A DNA stretch of 64,000 nt, taken from the NCBI RefSeq assembly GCF_904849725.1, contig NC_058518.1:505535225-505599224 (forward strand), given 5' to 3'. Positions within the stretch are counted from its first letter, which is position 1. Every line of letters starts with the position of its first letter. Shown here piece by piece: positions 10,377 to 22,500 of this stretch. The translations under genes were made by a program, and so were the position numbers. Origin of the DNA: Hordeum vulgare subsp. vulgare. Its lineage: Eukaryota > Streptophyta > Magnoliopsida > Poales > Poaceae. The notes under the pieces are model-generated. The model ran no database searches. It was not told the origin of the DNA and was given only the letters and a program-made list of their open reading frames with translations.

Positions 10377-11814
10377 AGATTTTCCCTTTATTTTTTTGAA
10401 AAGGGAAATATATTAATATCAAGTAGATATCAATTATATCCCGTCTTTGCACCAACAAGACCCCTAAAAATATCTAGGATGCACACAACCATATAAGAGA
10501 AAAATGAGGAAACCAGAGAAAAAAAAAGACGAAAAAGCAGAAGAAAAAAAAACCTGCCACAGTGATCAATCACCCGGAGTAGCAACACTAACCACCACCA
10601 AAGACAAAAGGCGGACTAGAAAAAAGGTTCTCCAAAAGCAACACCTTCGGGAAGGAAACAATGCACAAGCGTTCTCGTTTCCCGGTCAAAGATAGTAGGT
10701 TTCCACCCCGGAGAAACACCACGTTCCCAAAAACAATGCCTACAAGAAGCCACTATCAAACACAACTAATAAAGTCCAGACCTTGGATTTTCACCCAAAA
10801 AATCATGACTCGACACTCAAAGAAGCACCACCAACAAAGAAGTCCTCCAAAGTTGCCGCCCCACTTGCGAAGGCTACTACTATAAGTCACCTACCATTAG
10901 GCTCACACGAACTTGCACCCGCTTTGCATGGGAACATATCCCTCCTCAAGCCAGGTCTGAACAACTGGCTATGAGGCAAAGTCTTCATCTCATACAAGAC
11001 CCCACATTCGCCACTTGCATGTCCTCCAGTCACGTCATGGCATTCTCCAAATGTGTTGCTCACTTGGAAATCTTGATGCAGACATGTCCCAACGTCTCAA
11101 CAAAACCAGAGCTTCACGATACCCCCGTAAAGTCAGTTATGCCGATGTTACGGATGCACACGACCGACCCATATCCAATTAAGGTGTACAAATAGCGCCA
11201 CATATACCAGTCCTTGTTTTCCTTTGAAGGAGAAGTCCAGAACTCGCCGATGACCAGATCAAAGAGGAATTATCACATGTAGAACGATGGCTTCACGCGA
11301 GGACCACTGGGCCACCACCTGGCCTATTATTATGCGAGATATGAGATTCCAAGATCAACCATCTCTCGATGCCCACCTCTAGCAGAAGGAGGAGGCTGTC
11401 GTCGCCATAACCGAAGCCACCACCACTGCACCCTACTGATGCAGGCAGAGCCGAAGACCCTCGATGCCACAAACAGGAAGCAAAAGAGTGCGAGATCGAG
11501 GCTCGGCGGGCCCATACGGGAGTGCACCAAGCCCGCCCCTATGCCGCTGCAAGCCTCATGCCGCCGCCGCGCCTCTGGCCGCCATCGGAACGGAAGGAAT
11601 GGGAGTGTGCGCCGCCGCCACGTCCGGCCATGCCAAGCAGGAGCCCCACCGCCGCCACGTCGCGCGGGCTTTGCCCGATGGCTCCGACGACGACGACAGA
11701 GGGAGGAGAGAGGGCTTCGGCTGCTGGGAGGTGAAGCCCCGGTGCAGTGCATCGTCGCCGCACAGGGGTCGGGGAATAAATTTTGTATTTGTAATCTAAA
11801 ATGTAAATATGATT
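10377..11814 (-). mobile_element. Retroposon with LINE-like 3' tail
   Basis: On the minus strand the sequence ends GATATTAATATATTTCCC followed by an A-rich tail, a 3' signature I associate with Triticeae non-LTR retrotransposons. A second copy of this tail occurs at 18305-18423. The word TTGCAATAT occurs just outside both proposed ends (10368-10376 and 11815-11823) and could be the target duplication. The 5' part (about 11390-11760) is GC-rich and gives overlapping ORFs in several frames, but none resembles reverse transcriptase. I read it as a non-autonomous or 5'-truncated copy; the boundaries are tentative. Confidence 0.45.
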
Positions 11815-11903
11815 TTGCAATATGCGTCGGTTGACACCTCATTCTATTTACTGGCGGATTCGATTGTTCCGATATTTTCTCTTGCATTGTGTGGCATGTG
11901 ATA

Positions 11904-12052
11904 CTCCCTCCATTTCTATATACTACTACAAGGCCACAAACTCATATTACAGGTACCATATAGAATTTAATATGTGTTTTGTAATTTAGTTTTTTGTTTA
12001 TTGGCATCATTAATACGCCACATGGCAAGGAAACTACTCTAAGTGGAGGAAG
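11904..12052. mobile_element. Stowaway-like MITE (degenerate)
   Basis: The left end is TA|CTCCCTCCATTTCTATATACT. The right end is a weaker inverted match, AAGTGGAGGAAG|TA. About 149 bp with TA dinucleotides at both borders, as for Tc1/Mariner-type MITEs. Confidence 0.5.
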
Positions 12053-12413
12053 TAGCTAACTATCATTATGAATGCATGCATGCAAGTATTAAATAGGTTG
12101 CTAGTATGAAATAATATCATTAATCTTTCCTCGATTTCTATTGATGGTCTTGTATAGTTGTAAAATGTATATTTCATAGTAGTGGCAATGGAGAGAGTAT
12201 ATAAAAGAGAAGCACAGCGACTCATGCAAAAAACTTAACGGTATGGACCAGATCAATAGTCCATTTCCACATGATATATACACAACCATTTGATTGTCCC
12301 TATTATTTTTCTTAATTAGATGTTACACTGCATAATATATTTTTATTTATTTTTGTCATACAGAATGCATGTTGCCCGATGTAGCATCGAAAGATATGTA
12401 CATCAGCGAATAT
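12053..12413. other. Gene-free AT-rich stretch
   Basis: I see no gene, clear repeat or structured element here. Confidence 0.4.
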
Positions 12414-14529
12414 ATATATACTATACTAAAGCCGCGGCGATACTCTTTTCCTGGTTCTTTTGATTTTTTTTTACCATTCACTATTCATTTTTACGTCGAT
12501 GTCAACATTGATGAACAGTAACCCAATGTAAACAGTATATACTATACTAAAGCCGCAGCGATCCTCTTTTCCTTGTATTTTTTGACTTTTTTTTACCATT
12601 CACTGTTCATTTTTACGTCGATGTCAACATCGATGGACAGTAACCCAATGTAAACAGTAACCCGACTGTGATTAATCCGTGTAAACAGTAACTCATTTTT
12701 TCTGCATCACTACCTATTTACGTGTAATCACATTGTAAACAATACCCTTGTGAACAGTGTTTAAAAAGAAAAAGGAGATTTCTTACTTACAGAAAACATG
12801 ATAATTATTAGTATTTATGAATCATACCATGTATTATTCTTATAAAATATATTATTTATGAACAATATTCATAAAAATGGTTTTTTACGTACTGTATATC
12901 GTCATAGGTATTTATATTTCTAAAAAAGTTCTTTATGTATATTTTATTACTCTCTTATACATACAAGTACTCCGATATTTTATTTTTTGGTTAGTAAATT
13001 GTCTACGGGTTTCCTTTAATACAATTATACCATGCTATTTTTTAGACTTATATATAGATAATTCCTAAAGTGAAACACACAAATCTAATGAAATAGTTAA
13101 ATACATAAAGGAAAAAATAAACCAAATAAATACCAATCTAATGGAATACTTAAATACGTAGAGAAAAAAATATACATATTATCTAATAATGAATTTTACC
13201 TAATGACATTGCTCTTTGATAATAAATTGATCGTCTTTCCACTCCAATATTACCACGAAGCCGAAATCCAAGAAAAGATCGCATCTTACGTGTCAACCTT
13301 CTTTTGTTGTTTAAAATGGTATTGCTCAATTATTTTTCACTATATTTATTCTTATGGATTGTTGCCTCAAGATTTATTTTTCTCTAACGGTTTGAGTGAT
13401 ATCTCATTTTTAGAGAACAGTAAAACTAACAAATTGGAACAGATAACCCGAATAAACCGAACCATTATTTCCAAAACAGACACTTCCTATGCAACACTGC
13501 TTCGTATGACCAGTGTTTCCATGCCCACTCAATAAACTGAAATATACCCACATCCATAAAAAAAAATTATACATATACTATAAACCGGAATAATACCAAC
13601 ACATTGCATCCGCATAAGCAATAATCCGAGGAAAATACAAAAGGGAAAACCTGAGTTTTTCTACGATTAACGATTATTTATTTTTTTTTTATTACCCACT
13701 GTTGCATTATGATCTATTAAAGCTCTACGGCCACTGTGATCATTGCCAACCCCACCATCCTTCGCTCACCATGTACGATAAGAGAAATTTCACTCTATCA
13801 GCATTACTCACGCATACAAAAAAGAACACCTTTGATGCTACTAATTCTAGCGTTGTTCGCCTGTTAAAACTCTCAAATGAATATTATGAAGATATGACAG
13901 ACCAAATATAAATATAATACACAGAGGTCATGCATGAAGAAGTCCCTGCACTGAGATAAGAAATAATAAAATTTAAAAATAATATAACACTGGTTCACTT
14001 CTCTTATTGAATATTGCCAGGTCTCACATTTTAAAGAAATTCTGCAAGGACAAAAAAGGCGAAACACTAAAGATTTCAATTTGTTGCGTTGTATTCAGAA
14101 TGATTTGTTTTGTACCTTGCCTATACTATTTAACTCTTTGTCATCAATAAATCACGATTTATTCAAAACTTCGGTCGCATGATCCTTAAAACGCTTCCAT
14201 TCTATTAAGAACATGAAATGGACACCACCGGCAATGGTCTTTGTTGCTCTATACAAAAAACAAGTCAAGCATCTCTACATGTACAAACAAAAGGACAACT
14301 ACGACGGATGTAAACGTGTTATAAATAACTTTATTACACCAGTGAATCGTGCCAAAACGAAACTACACCTCCTTTCCGTCCTATAAAACCCCCAAAAAAT
14401 CCCAACCAGCTAAACATGAAAAAGATTACATGCATGCAATAAAAATAAAATTGAAGCACTTATTCGAAATATAAATGAGACTTTCGACGGACGCGGCGTG
14501 CGCCGTGCGCCGCGCATCTTCGCCGCTAG
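12414..14529 (+). mobile_element. Helitron-like element (non-autonomous), ends in CTAG
   Basis: The right end has a GC-rich hairpin (GCGGCG ... CGCCGC at about 14493-14513) followed by CGCCGCTAG and then T, the Helitron 3' arrangement. The left end is set at the ATATACTATACTAAAGCC phrase, which occurs twice 121 bp apart. Between them is AT-rich DNA with small ORFs but no Rep or helicase motifs. The next Helitron-like unit starts with TC immediately at 14530. Confidence 0.5.
12417..12658. repeat. 121-bp tandem duplication at a Helitron-like 5' end
   Basis: Copies at 12417-12537 and 12538-12658 share CTATACTAAAGCCGC, TTACCATTCACT and ACAGTAACCCAATGTAAACA with around ten differences. It looks like duplication of the 5' terminus, or a copy inserted into its own end. 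Confidence 0.75.
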
Positions 14530-15326
14530 TCTACACAAATAGCACTTCGTGCCATGAAAATTCAGATAATGACGGCTTGCACGAAAATTGACCCAGATTT
14601 TGGTAAAAAATTATAGTGTTGACTTAATTCAATAGATCATGCTATTGGAAACATTCTAATGACTAAAAAAAACCAATGGTGTGTTATTCTGCAGAATAAA
14701 ATCTACATATTAATGATAAAGTCAATACTGTTTCTGGCGGTATATCACATAAATTGTCCTCAAAGTTATTAAATTGTACCCATCCATGCCACATATAAGT
14801 GACAAAAAATGTTTCACAAAGATGAATTCCCTGTCTGCGCCGGCCCACGTAGTAGGGACAACCTATACAGTGCTCTGTGCGTTGTGAAAAGACGCAGCGT
14901 GCCCATTTGGGCTGACCCATGTGAGGGCAACCTATTTTTAAATTTCATTCTTTATTTTTTATTTTTTATTTTCCGTTTTCATTTTTTCTCCTTTAAATAG
15001 TTTGTACTTCAAATAATTTCTGAATTTTTTTAAAAATAATAAGTTTTATGTAAAAATTTCAATAAATCATAAAATATTTTTTGTATGCAAAAAGTATTCA
15101 TGTTTTATAAACATCACATATTTAAAAAATCTTCGTAATTTTGAAAACAAATGTTCGGAAATTCAAAAAATGTATATGATTTGTTTTAAAAGTTTGTGTA
15201 CGAAGAACTTAATGAAATTGAACAAAATGCTCGCCAAAATGTTATCAGTGATGCAACAGAATATTGTTATGGTCATTGAAGATTATGATTTGTTTTCCGT
15301 TATAAGGCACGTGCCCCTTTTGCTAG
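14530..15326 (+). mobile_element. Helitron-like unit D abutting the previous one
   Basis: It begins TCTACACAAATAGCACTTCG directly after the CTAG of the upstream element. It ends GGCACGTGCCCCTTTTGCTAG followed by T; GGCACGTGCC is a perfect palindrome near the end. The segment at about 14780-14940 is homologous, in the opposite orientation relative to the window, to the GGCCGGCCC block of units A and C, so it belongs to the same family. No coding capacity. Confidence 0.6.
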
Positions 15327-15550
15327 TCGTTACTAAAACATTTTATCCAGAAACACGTGAAGTCAATTTCCACGGCTAATTAGTGGATAGCTTTTTCTTA
15401 CTACCTAGTAAATAAAGCCTCTTATGTCGGACAATGGTTATATGTTTGGTTTTTCTATGTAATGAGATTGTTAAGTAATTATATTTTGTGAAATCTCTTT
15501 GTGTCCACCACATGCTCCAACAAGCTCTTTTTGTGTTACTCCCTCCATCC
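15327..15550. other. Flank resembling the window start
   Basis: No gene. Diverged similarity to about 35-235, suggesting that both Helitron-like clusters sit in the same older repeat. Confidence 0.4.
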
Positions 15551-15574
15551 ATATATATATATATATATATATAT
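15551..15574. repeat. (AT)12 microsatellite
   Basis: Twelve uninterrupted AT units follow ACTCCCTCCATCC, so the microsatellite lies just inside a possible Stowaway-type end. Confidence 0.95.
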
Positions 15575-15589
15575 GGTCTAAGTGCATTT

Positions 15590-16865
15590 TCAAGGCGTCC
15601 CCAAACCGTATGCATCCATTCGGACCGTGGAAGTCATCTAACGCGTTTCTGTATTAGTCCGCGACGCAGTATGAACGCGTTTTCTTCCGCAAATTGGAGA
15701 CAAACGGCTTTGTGGGAGACAAATTGGAAACGTTGCTCTCATTTTGTCTCCCACCCAATCCCTGCTCCCGGTCCATTTTATTTAACTCTGCCCCTTCCTT
15801 CCCTTACTTTGCATCCGCACCATCCACCTCCGCCACCGCTGATATACCTCTCCGATCGTCACAGAGCGTCTGGAACCAGCACCGACGCGCCCGCTCGCCT
15901 TTAAGATGGAGATGTCCATCATGGAGCCATTTGTACCCAGGTACACTCCGCCCCATGTCGACGACCTCCATGGCGGACATCATGCCCGACAGGTGTTTGG
16001 TCAAATGAGATTGAGCTTATTTTGAAATGTCATGTCATTTTTAGAGTATGAAGGGTGGTGAGCTACTCGACCATGAAGGATGAGTTGTTGTGCGATGTGT
16101 AGTTGGTCGTATCCGCCTATTTCATAGGCAAGAGCAAAGGAGAGGCCTTCTGACAACAAGTGCATTAAATGTTTCATGCATGAAAGCACACTGCACATTA
16201 TGACATGTACATGATTCAATCAGGCAACATGGGGTCATTTTCGTATCGCTGGCATACTATCCAGATCAGCATCACCACATTTTACGACATGGTTCGTCTG
16301 CTCGAGGCAAGGTGACTATTGCAGGCGGCAGAGAAGGGGTCATAAGTTTTGCTTCCTATTGCTTAACTTGGTGATTGATTCATTCACTCAATGTTGGTCT
16401 TCATATTATGTGTAGCCCACACACCTATCATGATTTACACACGACAGAGGAACGGCCATTAATGTGCATACCCTGTGGGATGAAGCTAAAGGGGAGTCTG
16501 TGTGGAACGACATGATCCTTTGATGAAAAAGTAGTTGGACATTTGGGATCTAGTCAAATCTGAGACATTGTTGTACTAGACTTAATTTGCATGCTATGTA
16601 TGGATGATTATTTGTGCTATTTTCTATCCAAACTTTAATGGATATAGGTCGGTTTGCATGAATTTCATTGGTTTGTTTAAATACAGGTTCAAATTTATAC
16701 GACGTCGGTTGGATGGCGTCCTCCCGCATCTGTGTCCACGGACTAGTCCCCATGTGTAACACCTCGTGGTTATCAGCTACAGTAAGCTATGTAATCAAGC
16801 TAGAGTGATCACCAGATTAAGCTAATCCATTTTGCTAAATAATGCATGATCACATTTGATTCATA
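15590..16865. other. Gene-free region, probable decayed DNA transposon
   Basis: It has moderate GC content and several short overlapping ORFs, none with a domain I recognise. The phrase around CATTCGGACCGTGG near 15620 and the block ending CCACGGACTAGTCCCC near 16750 are reminiscent of ends of Harbinger-type elements in grasses, but I cannot prove matching inverted repeats. Confidence 0.3.
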
Positions 16866-16900
16866 CTAGTGGTTGTGGCCCGCCGTTGCGGGCCGCTTAA
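16866..16900 (-). mobile_element. Helitron-like 3' terminus
   Basis: On the minus strand a GGCCCGCAACGGCGGGCC hairpin is followed by ACAACCACTAGT, which fits a Helitron 3' end. The 5' end of this element is not identified. Confidence 0.4.
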
Positions 16901-17517
16901 GAGGAAGTTGTGTGCACCATACCTTCATCTCGAGATTAAAAAAATCTTATATCATGTGAACATCACATACATTTGAAAAAGGAAAAAAAATCTAAAAAAT
17001 TTACTTGAAAAGAAAAAGAAACAAATCCCACTTTCATTTTAAAAATAACTCTAAAAAAATCAAAAACTTTGTCAGCGCGGCCCACCAGCTTGCGCCACAT
17101 GGCGTATCCGGTTAGCCACCATTCTAGCTATGCTTCATGTGTTTGATCTCTTTTCAATTTCCTTTTGTAGTTCAAAATTCAATTAATAAGTCGTTTAAAT
17201 ATTTTGATAAACCAGAAAACAAAAATCATGTTTTGGTTACAAATATTCACCTGGTATTTATAAAATTAGAACCAACATTTTAGTGAGTTTTGAAGTGCCT
17301 TAAAACAATTATAAGAGAGGCCAAAAATATTATTTAAATGCCCTTCAATTTATTACGAGTTTCAAACCTTTTCATTAAATCCCCAAACTTTTGTCGCAGT
17401 GCCTAAAAGTGCAATGTTAATTTTGGGCTAGGATTTATTTTTTTGTAAAACTACTTTGCTATTTAAATTAATTGCAAAACAGTAAATATTTAAATAAAAA
17501 TAGAAAAGGAAAAAGGG
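16901..17517. other. Gene-free AT-rich stretch
   Basis: Poly-A/T-rich sequence with no ORF above background. It could be the body of the Helitron-like element whose 3' end lies at 16866. Confidence 0.4.
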
Positions 17518-17972
17518 TGTCGGTGCCAAAACCGGCAGATCTCGGGTAGGGGCTCCCGAACTGTGGATCTTGGATCGATGAATTGCAGGAGAAAAGGCGA
17601 GACAATATTTATCCACGTTCGGGCCCTCTTGAGGAGGTGAAATCCTACGTCTTGCTTGATGATATTGATGTGAATGATGATTACAGAGTTGATCTACCTC
17701 GAGATCGTATGAGCTAAATCCTAAATGAGTCACCCTGCCTATACGCATGAGAACCTCGCGTTTATATAGACACCAGGGTTCCTAGGGTTACATATTACCG
17801 ACCTCAGCCGGGGACAGAGGGGCCGATCTGGTCTTCTTGACTTGGAGTGCACGCCATTCTTCGGAGCATTCCATCTTTGATCATAAAGTCGTCAGACAAT
17901 CCGGTCTTGGATGATGCGGCCCATAAGGGTTAAGCCGACCGTTCAAGGACCCCTTAATCCCGGACTCCCTCA
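17518..17972 (-). mobile_element. Gypsy-type 3' LTR (455 bp)
   Basis: On the minus strand the sequence starts TGAGGGAGTCCGGGATTA and ends GGTTTTGGCACCGACA, giving the TG...CA form of an LTR. It matches the general look of common Triticeae gypsy LTRs. The purine-rich CCGGTTCGGGGGCTAC lies immediately upstream in its orientation (17973-17988) and fits a polypurine tract. No matching target duplication is seen at the two sides, and only about 300 bp of internal-looking sequence follows to the right. This is therefore a truncated element, not a clean solo LTR. Confidence 0.65.
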
Positions 17973-18304
17973 GTAGCCCCCGAACCGGCCTCCAACGCCG
18001 ATGTGTATGGTCTTCGGCAGCCGCACACTTTGAATAATCAGCTTGCACGACGAGTTCCCTTTATGTTCGGCTGGCTTCGATTTGGTCGCTGTGGTGACAT
18101 CGTGTTCTTAAAACAGGTGTCGTTAGATCTAAAGGCTTAAAAGCCCAAAGGTGAATAGTCCCTCATCTGGCAACCCTTCTGACGAAAGGTTGTGATTACC
18201 AATTACGAAAAAAGTCGAACCGCGGCTCGAGGCCACTTTCCCTTGGACACGTTCTATCAACGAGGAGATCCCCTTCCGCATTTGGCAGGACTTTTCATTT
18301 CTTT

Positions 18305-18423
18305 TCTTTCTATTTTTATCTTTGACAATGTGCATCCTAGATGTCGTTGCGACACCTTGTAGTTGTAGAGGTCGGATGTAATTGGTATCTACTCGATATT
18401 AATATATTTCCTTTTTCAAAAAA
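18305..18423 (+). mobile_element. LINE-like 3' end fragment
   Basis: It contains GTGCATCCTAGAT and ends in GATATTAATATATTTCC, then TTTTTCAAAAAA. This is the same tail as the minus-strand element at 10377-11814, with a short A tail. Confidence 0.55.
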
Positions 18424-18872
18424 TCTAGGGTAGTTAGGTTCTGTGTAATCCTGATGTAACTACCTTCTGTTAGCGCTTATCTCCTCATATTTTTCTCTCC
18501 AAGTTGTATGAGTATCATTGCCTACATTAACACGTAACCGTCGCCTCTAGCGAGGTAAGACGCTTGGAGCAATCTTCACACTCGGATTAGGAGGATTTGA
18601 TGTGGCCGTTGTTCCGCCATTTTGTCTTACATTGTGGGTTGTGGTGCATTTTCTTTCTGTAAGAGATGCACAGCAGCTCGTAATAAACAGACTAAATGAA
18701 CAAAATGCTTAAACAGATTTCGACCAACAAGCTGTTTGTGACAGACATTTTTTTTTCTTCCTATCCTTGCGGGAAAGAAAATATTTCTGTCAAATAGACA
18801 CCAGATACGCCAAAAAACAGGTTGAGAGCTGCACCCTGGAGAGAACACATTTGGTCGAAAGACCGATTTGCG
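18424..18872. other. Gene-free stretch downstream of CTP synthase
   Basis: No gene or repeat recognised. It lies beyond the 3' end of the minus-strand CTP synthase. Confidence 0.4.
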
Positions 18873-19010
18873 ACATCAAGTATTTCTTTCCTCCTATTCC
18901 AGAAGGAAATAGAAATGTACATCAAGTATTTCTTTCCTCCTATTCCAGAAGGAAATAGAAATGTACATCAAGTATTTCTTTCCTCCTATTCCAGAAGGAA
19001 ATAGAAATGT
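18873..19010. repeat. Minisatellite, three perfect 46-bp copies
   Basis: Copies start at 18873, 18919 and 18965 (each ACATCAAGTATTTCTTTCCT and onward) and are identical as read. Each unit contains a purine/pyrimidine imperfect inverted repeat (TTTCTTTCC ... GGAAATAGAAA). It sits about 500 bp past the CTP synthase stop codon. Confidence 0.95.
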
Positions 19011-19515
19011 GCTTCTGCAAAATTACCGCATTCCAGATATATACCCAACAAAAACTGGGAGAAGACATGAGGTGTGCAGCAGCAAATTCAGATCGGAACA
19101 GTTTGGTACATATTTGTTTCCCCAAATACTACTACAGCAGCTTATAATCATTCAGTCACTCGAGAGAGCAGCGGTTCTGTTTTAGAATGTACAAGCAGGC
19201 GAGACGGCAGGCTTGAAACTGAAGCTAGCTGCACATCCCCAGCCTTTACAACCTTGATAATAAAATCCTTAATGAAACAAACGAACAAGCAAGCAAGACT
19301 AGAGCAGCACTAATAAACCCTAGCTAATTTTGCTTCCGCGCGAGCGACGCCAAATAGTTCCCTTCATAAAAACCGGAAACGGCTCGTCATGTCGCTGGAG
19401 CTGACATCTCTTCTTCCTTGATCAGAGAGATAGATCCATACTAAAGAAAAAGAAAAAGAAAAGGAAAAAAACACATGCAGAAAAGAAAAAGAAAAACTGA
19501 TCTGCTGCCGTGCTG

Positions 19516-22500
19516 CTAGATGTGAATGCTGCTGCCATTCGCGTAGTACGTCGACTTCAGGCCGTTCATCTTAAACTTCGCCTTAGGGGCTCCTGGACCG
19601 GCGATGCACCTGGTCGGCGAGGTGACAGCACCCGAAGTAGGCTGAAGCAAGGGCTCTAGCTGTCCAGACGACGCCGCGATCAGTCCTGTACATATGCAAC
19701 CATATTGTTTATGTCATTTTGTTGTTAATTTGGTCAGATGCTCAGCTTTGCCAAACGAAAGGAAAGAAACGGTATATTGTATCAGACAGAGTGAAGTGCA
19801 GTTTTGAGGAATGTTTTACCTAAGAAAAGTGGTGATGGCTTTCCAGGCCTAGAGTTAAATTCAGGATGAAATTGCGTACCCACGAAGAACTTATGAGCTG
19901 GCAGCTCAATAATCTGCATCCAGTAAATCATTTGACATCAGATATTTGGAGGAACAAAAACACTACTGTGTTACTAATTCTAACAAAAATTTAGGAAGCT
20001 TACCTCCATGCGTCTCCCGCTTTCATCCCTGCCCACGAAAGAAAGCCCTGCTTTCTCAAAGTCTGAGACCATGTCAGGGTTCACCTGAAAAATGGAAACA
20101 TTTCTATCACCAACCTGGATTAATCAATAATAGCAAGTTACAGTACATGCCATCACATTCTTTGACATACCTCGTATCTGTGGCGGTGTCTTTCGTCAAC
20201 ATAGTTAGCATTGGCATACCTAGAACAGTTCAAAGCTCATACGGTTATTTCCAGAACATGAAAAATGTGAAGAAGGCATCAAAGATAAAACAACAATGTA
20301 CGAGATTTCTTACAGTTTAGCAGATTTGCAGTTGTTGACCTGGAAAAATGTCCTCCTTGAACCGAGGCGCATCGTCGCACCCATGTGGGTTTTGGAGCCC
20401 TGCAGAAGCAATGTTGAAGGGGCAGAGTAAACACAAGGTGATTTCACAGAAATAAACTACTTGAACACAATACTAGCTGGTAAGGCAAGTTACCTCTGGC
20501 ATGAAGATAACACATGGTGTTTTTGCAGCAGGATCGAACTCCGTGCTATTAGCATCACGCAGCTTCATGACAGAACGTGCATACTCGATCACTGCAATTT
20601 GCATGCCCAAGCAAATGCCAAGGTACGGAACGTTGTTTTCTCGTGCATGTTTCGCAGCAAGGATTTTCCCCTGGACACCTCTGTCTCCAAAGCCTCCCGG
20701 AACTAGCACCCCATTTGCACCCTTTAGCAGACCCCATGCTTTTTTATAGGCTTCAGGCGTCTGCACAATGAAATAATACCCCCAGATCAGCATATTCACC
20801 ATCACAGAAAGTGGAATTAAAATGGTATCCGGTGGCAATGTGCTGACCTCTTCGGCAGCAGAATCTTCAAGATCACAGGAAGGAACCCAGTCCACCACCA
20901 GTTTCCTGTCCAAAGCAACCGACGCATGCAGAAGAGCCTGACAGAGGTATCAGAAAATAAACTTGATTACACCAATAAAAAAATGTCTCAAAACATAGCT
21001 GTTCTCTCAAAAATAAGGGAGCTATTGCAAGATTTTACTAAATACCGACAAAGCTAAGAACCACTCCAAGGAAGATTTGAGTAGTTAAATCATGCACGGA
21101 TAAATGTCAAGTAAATCACCTTCAAAATAGATAAGTAGGAATCCGATATGCCGGTATATTTTCCAACCATGGCAATCCTGACCTGAAAATATTTGTGCAC
21201 AATAATGTTTAGCACCAGATAAGAGCTTACATGTATTACTGAGGGTATAAATTCAGAGGATCAGAATACCAACCGGAGATTTCAGTTTGTCGAATCTGCT
21301 GGCTCTTTCAGTCCATTCAGACAACTTAGGTTCTTTAGGCACTTTCCCCACACTATATAAGAGAAGAAAAAATGCTAAGTACAACGATAAATGTGAATTG
21401 ATAATCTAATCATACTTGGGTGAAAAGCACGTACCACCAAAGGCCCAGAACCTTCAAAATAGCTTCATGGGCTCTCTGATCCTGTAAAAATACCAGTATA
21501 TATCGTTAGCTAATCACATCTAAATTTGGATTCAGTTAACAGAATAAACTTTATGTGACATACCCTGAGCAACAAAGGGATGTGCCAGATATTTGTTACA
21601 TCATGGAGATTAACGATATTTGAAACCTGACAGAAAAAAACTCAAAAGTCAGCACTAATACTGGAAATACTTGCTAATGTACAGAGTTTCCAGTAGCCTT
21701 GCAATAAAGGAAATATTTATTACCGGAACTTGGCAAAACTGTGAGAGTTTCAGTTTCACATTTTCTTCCAGTGGCTGCCATAAAGCACAGAGCAAACAAT
21801 GTACAAAGTTAACCATCAGCATCGACGGACTGCTATGGAAGAATGAAAATTGAAAGACTAATCCTGCATGATACCTGAGTACTGCGGCATGCCAAGATAT
21901 CAGGCATCAACCCAAGTCCTCTTAGTCCACGGACACTATGCTGGGTAGGCTTTGTTTTCTGAATAAATGATTGTTTGCATTATTTAAAGGAAATGATGTA
22001 AAGGAAAATGAGTATCGCGGGCAATGGTAATATTTTCAGTATGATGGAGCTTCCTTGTGAGTAAAAGTTACCTGTTCACCAACTACGGTTAGAACTGGTA
22101 CAAGACTAACATGAACCAAGCAAAAGTTTCCAGGTCCTGAAATGCATATTGAGCAAGATCAGGTTAATGTAAACTCAGTTTTACTAGGAAAATAAAAGTC
22201 TGAAGTTAGACATTGTAAATCATGGTCAAAGAAATAAACAAAACACTGAATGACGAAAAAAATTCTCACCTACGCGGTACGAAAATTGACCCAATGCTTC
22301 GATAAAAGGCATTGATTCGATGTCCCCTGCACCAAGAATGCAACTATTATCCAGTGAAATTATTTTGTCCCCTCCACCGTGTCCATCGTGTTATTGACAA
22401 GTGTGATGGTTTGCTGTAGTAGTTTAGGAGTATGTTGTTTTTACCTATGGTGCCACCAAGTTCTATGACACAAACATCAGCTGGCTTATCTGTGCCATCA

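Noticed and set aside
11330..11887. Minus-strand ORF of 185 codons in a GC-rich block, with plus-strand ORFs over it
   Set aside because: Open in several frames because of GC content; no recognisable domain; lies inside a retroposon-like unit.
17518..17972. Solo LTR
   Set aside because: No matching target duplication, and a polypurine-tract-like sequence plus some internal sequence lie next to it, so a truncated element fits better.
18873..19010. CRISPR-like look of the regular 46-bp repeats
   Set aside because: The copies are directly contiguous with no variable spacers, in a plant nuclear context; it is a minisatellite.
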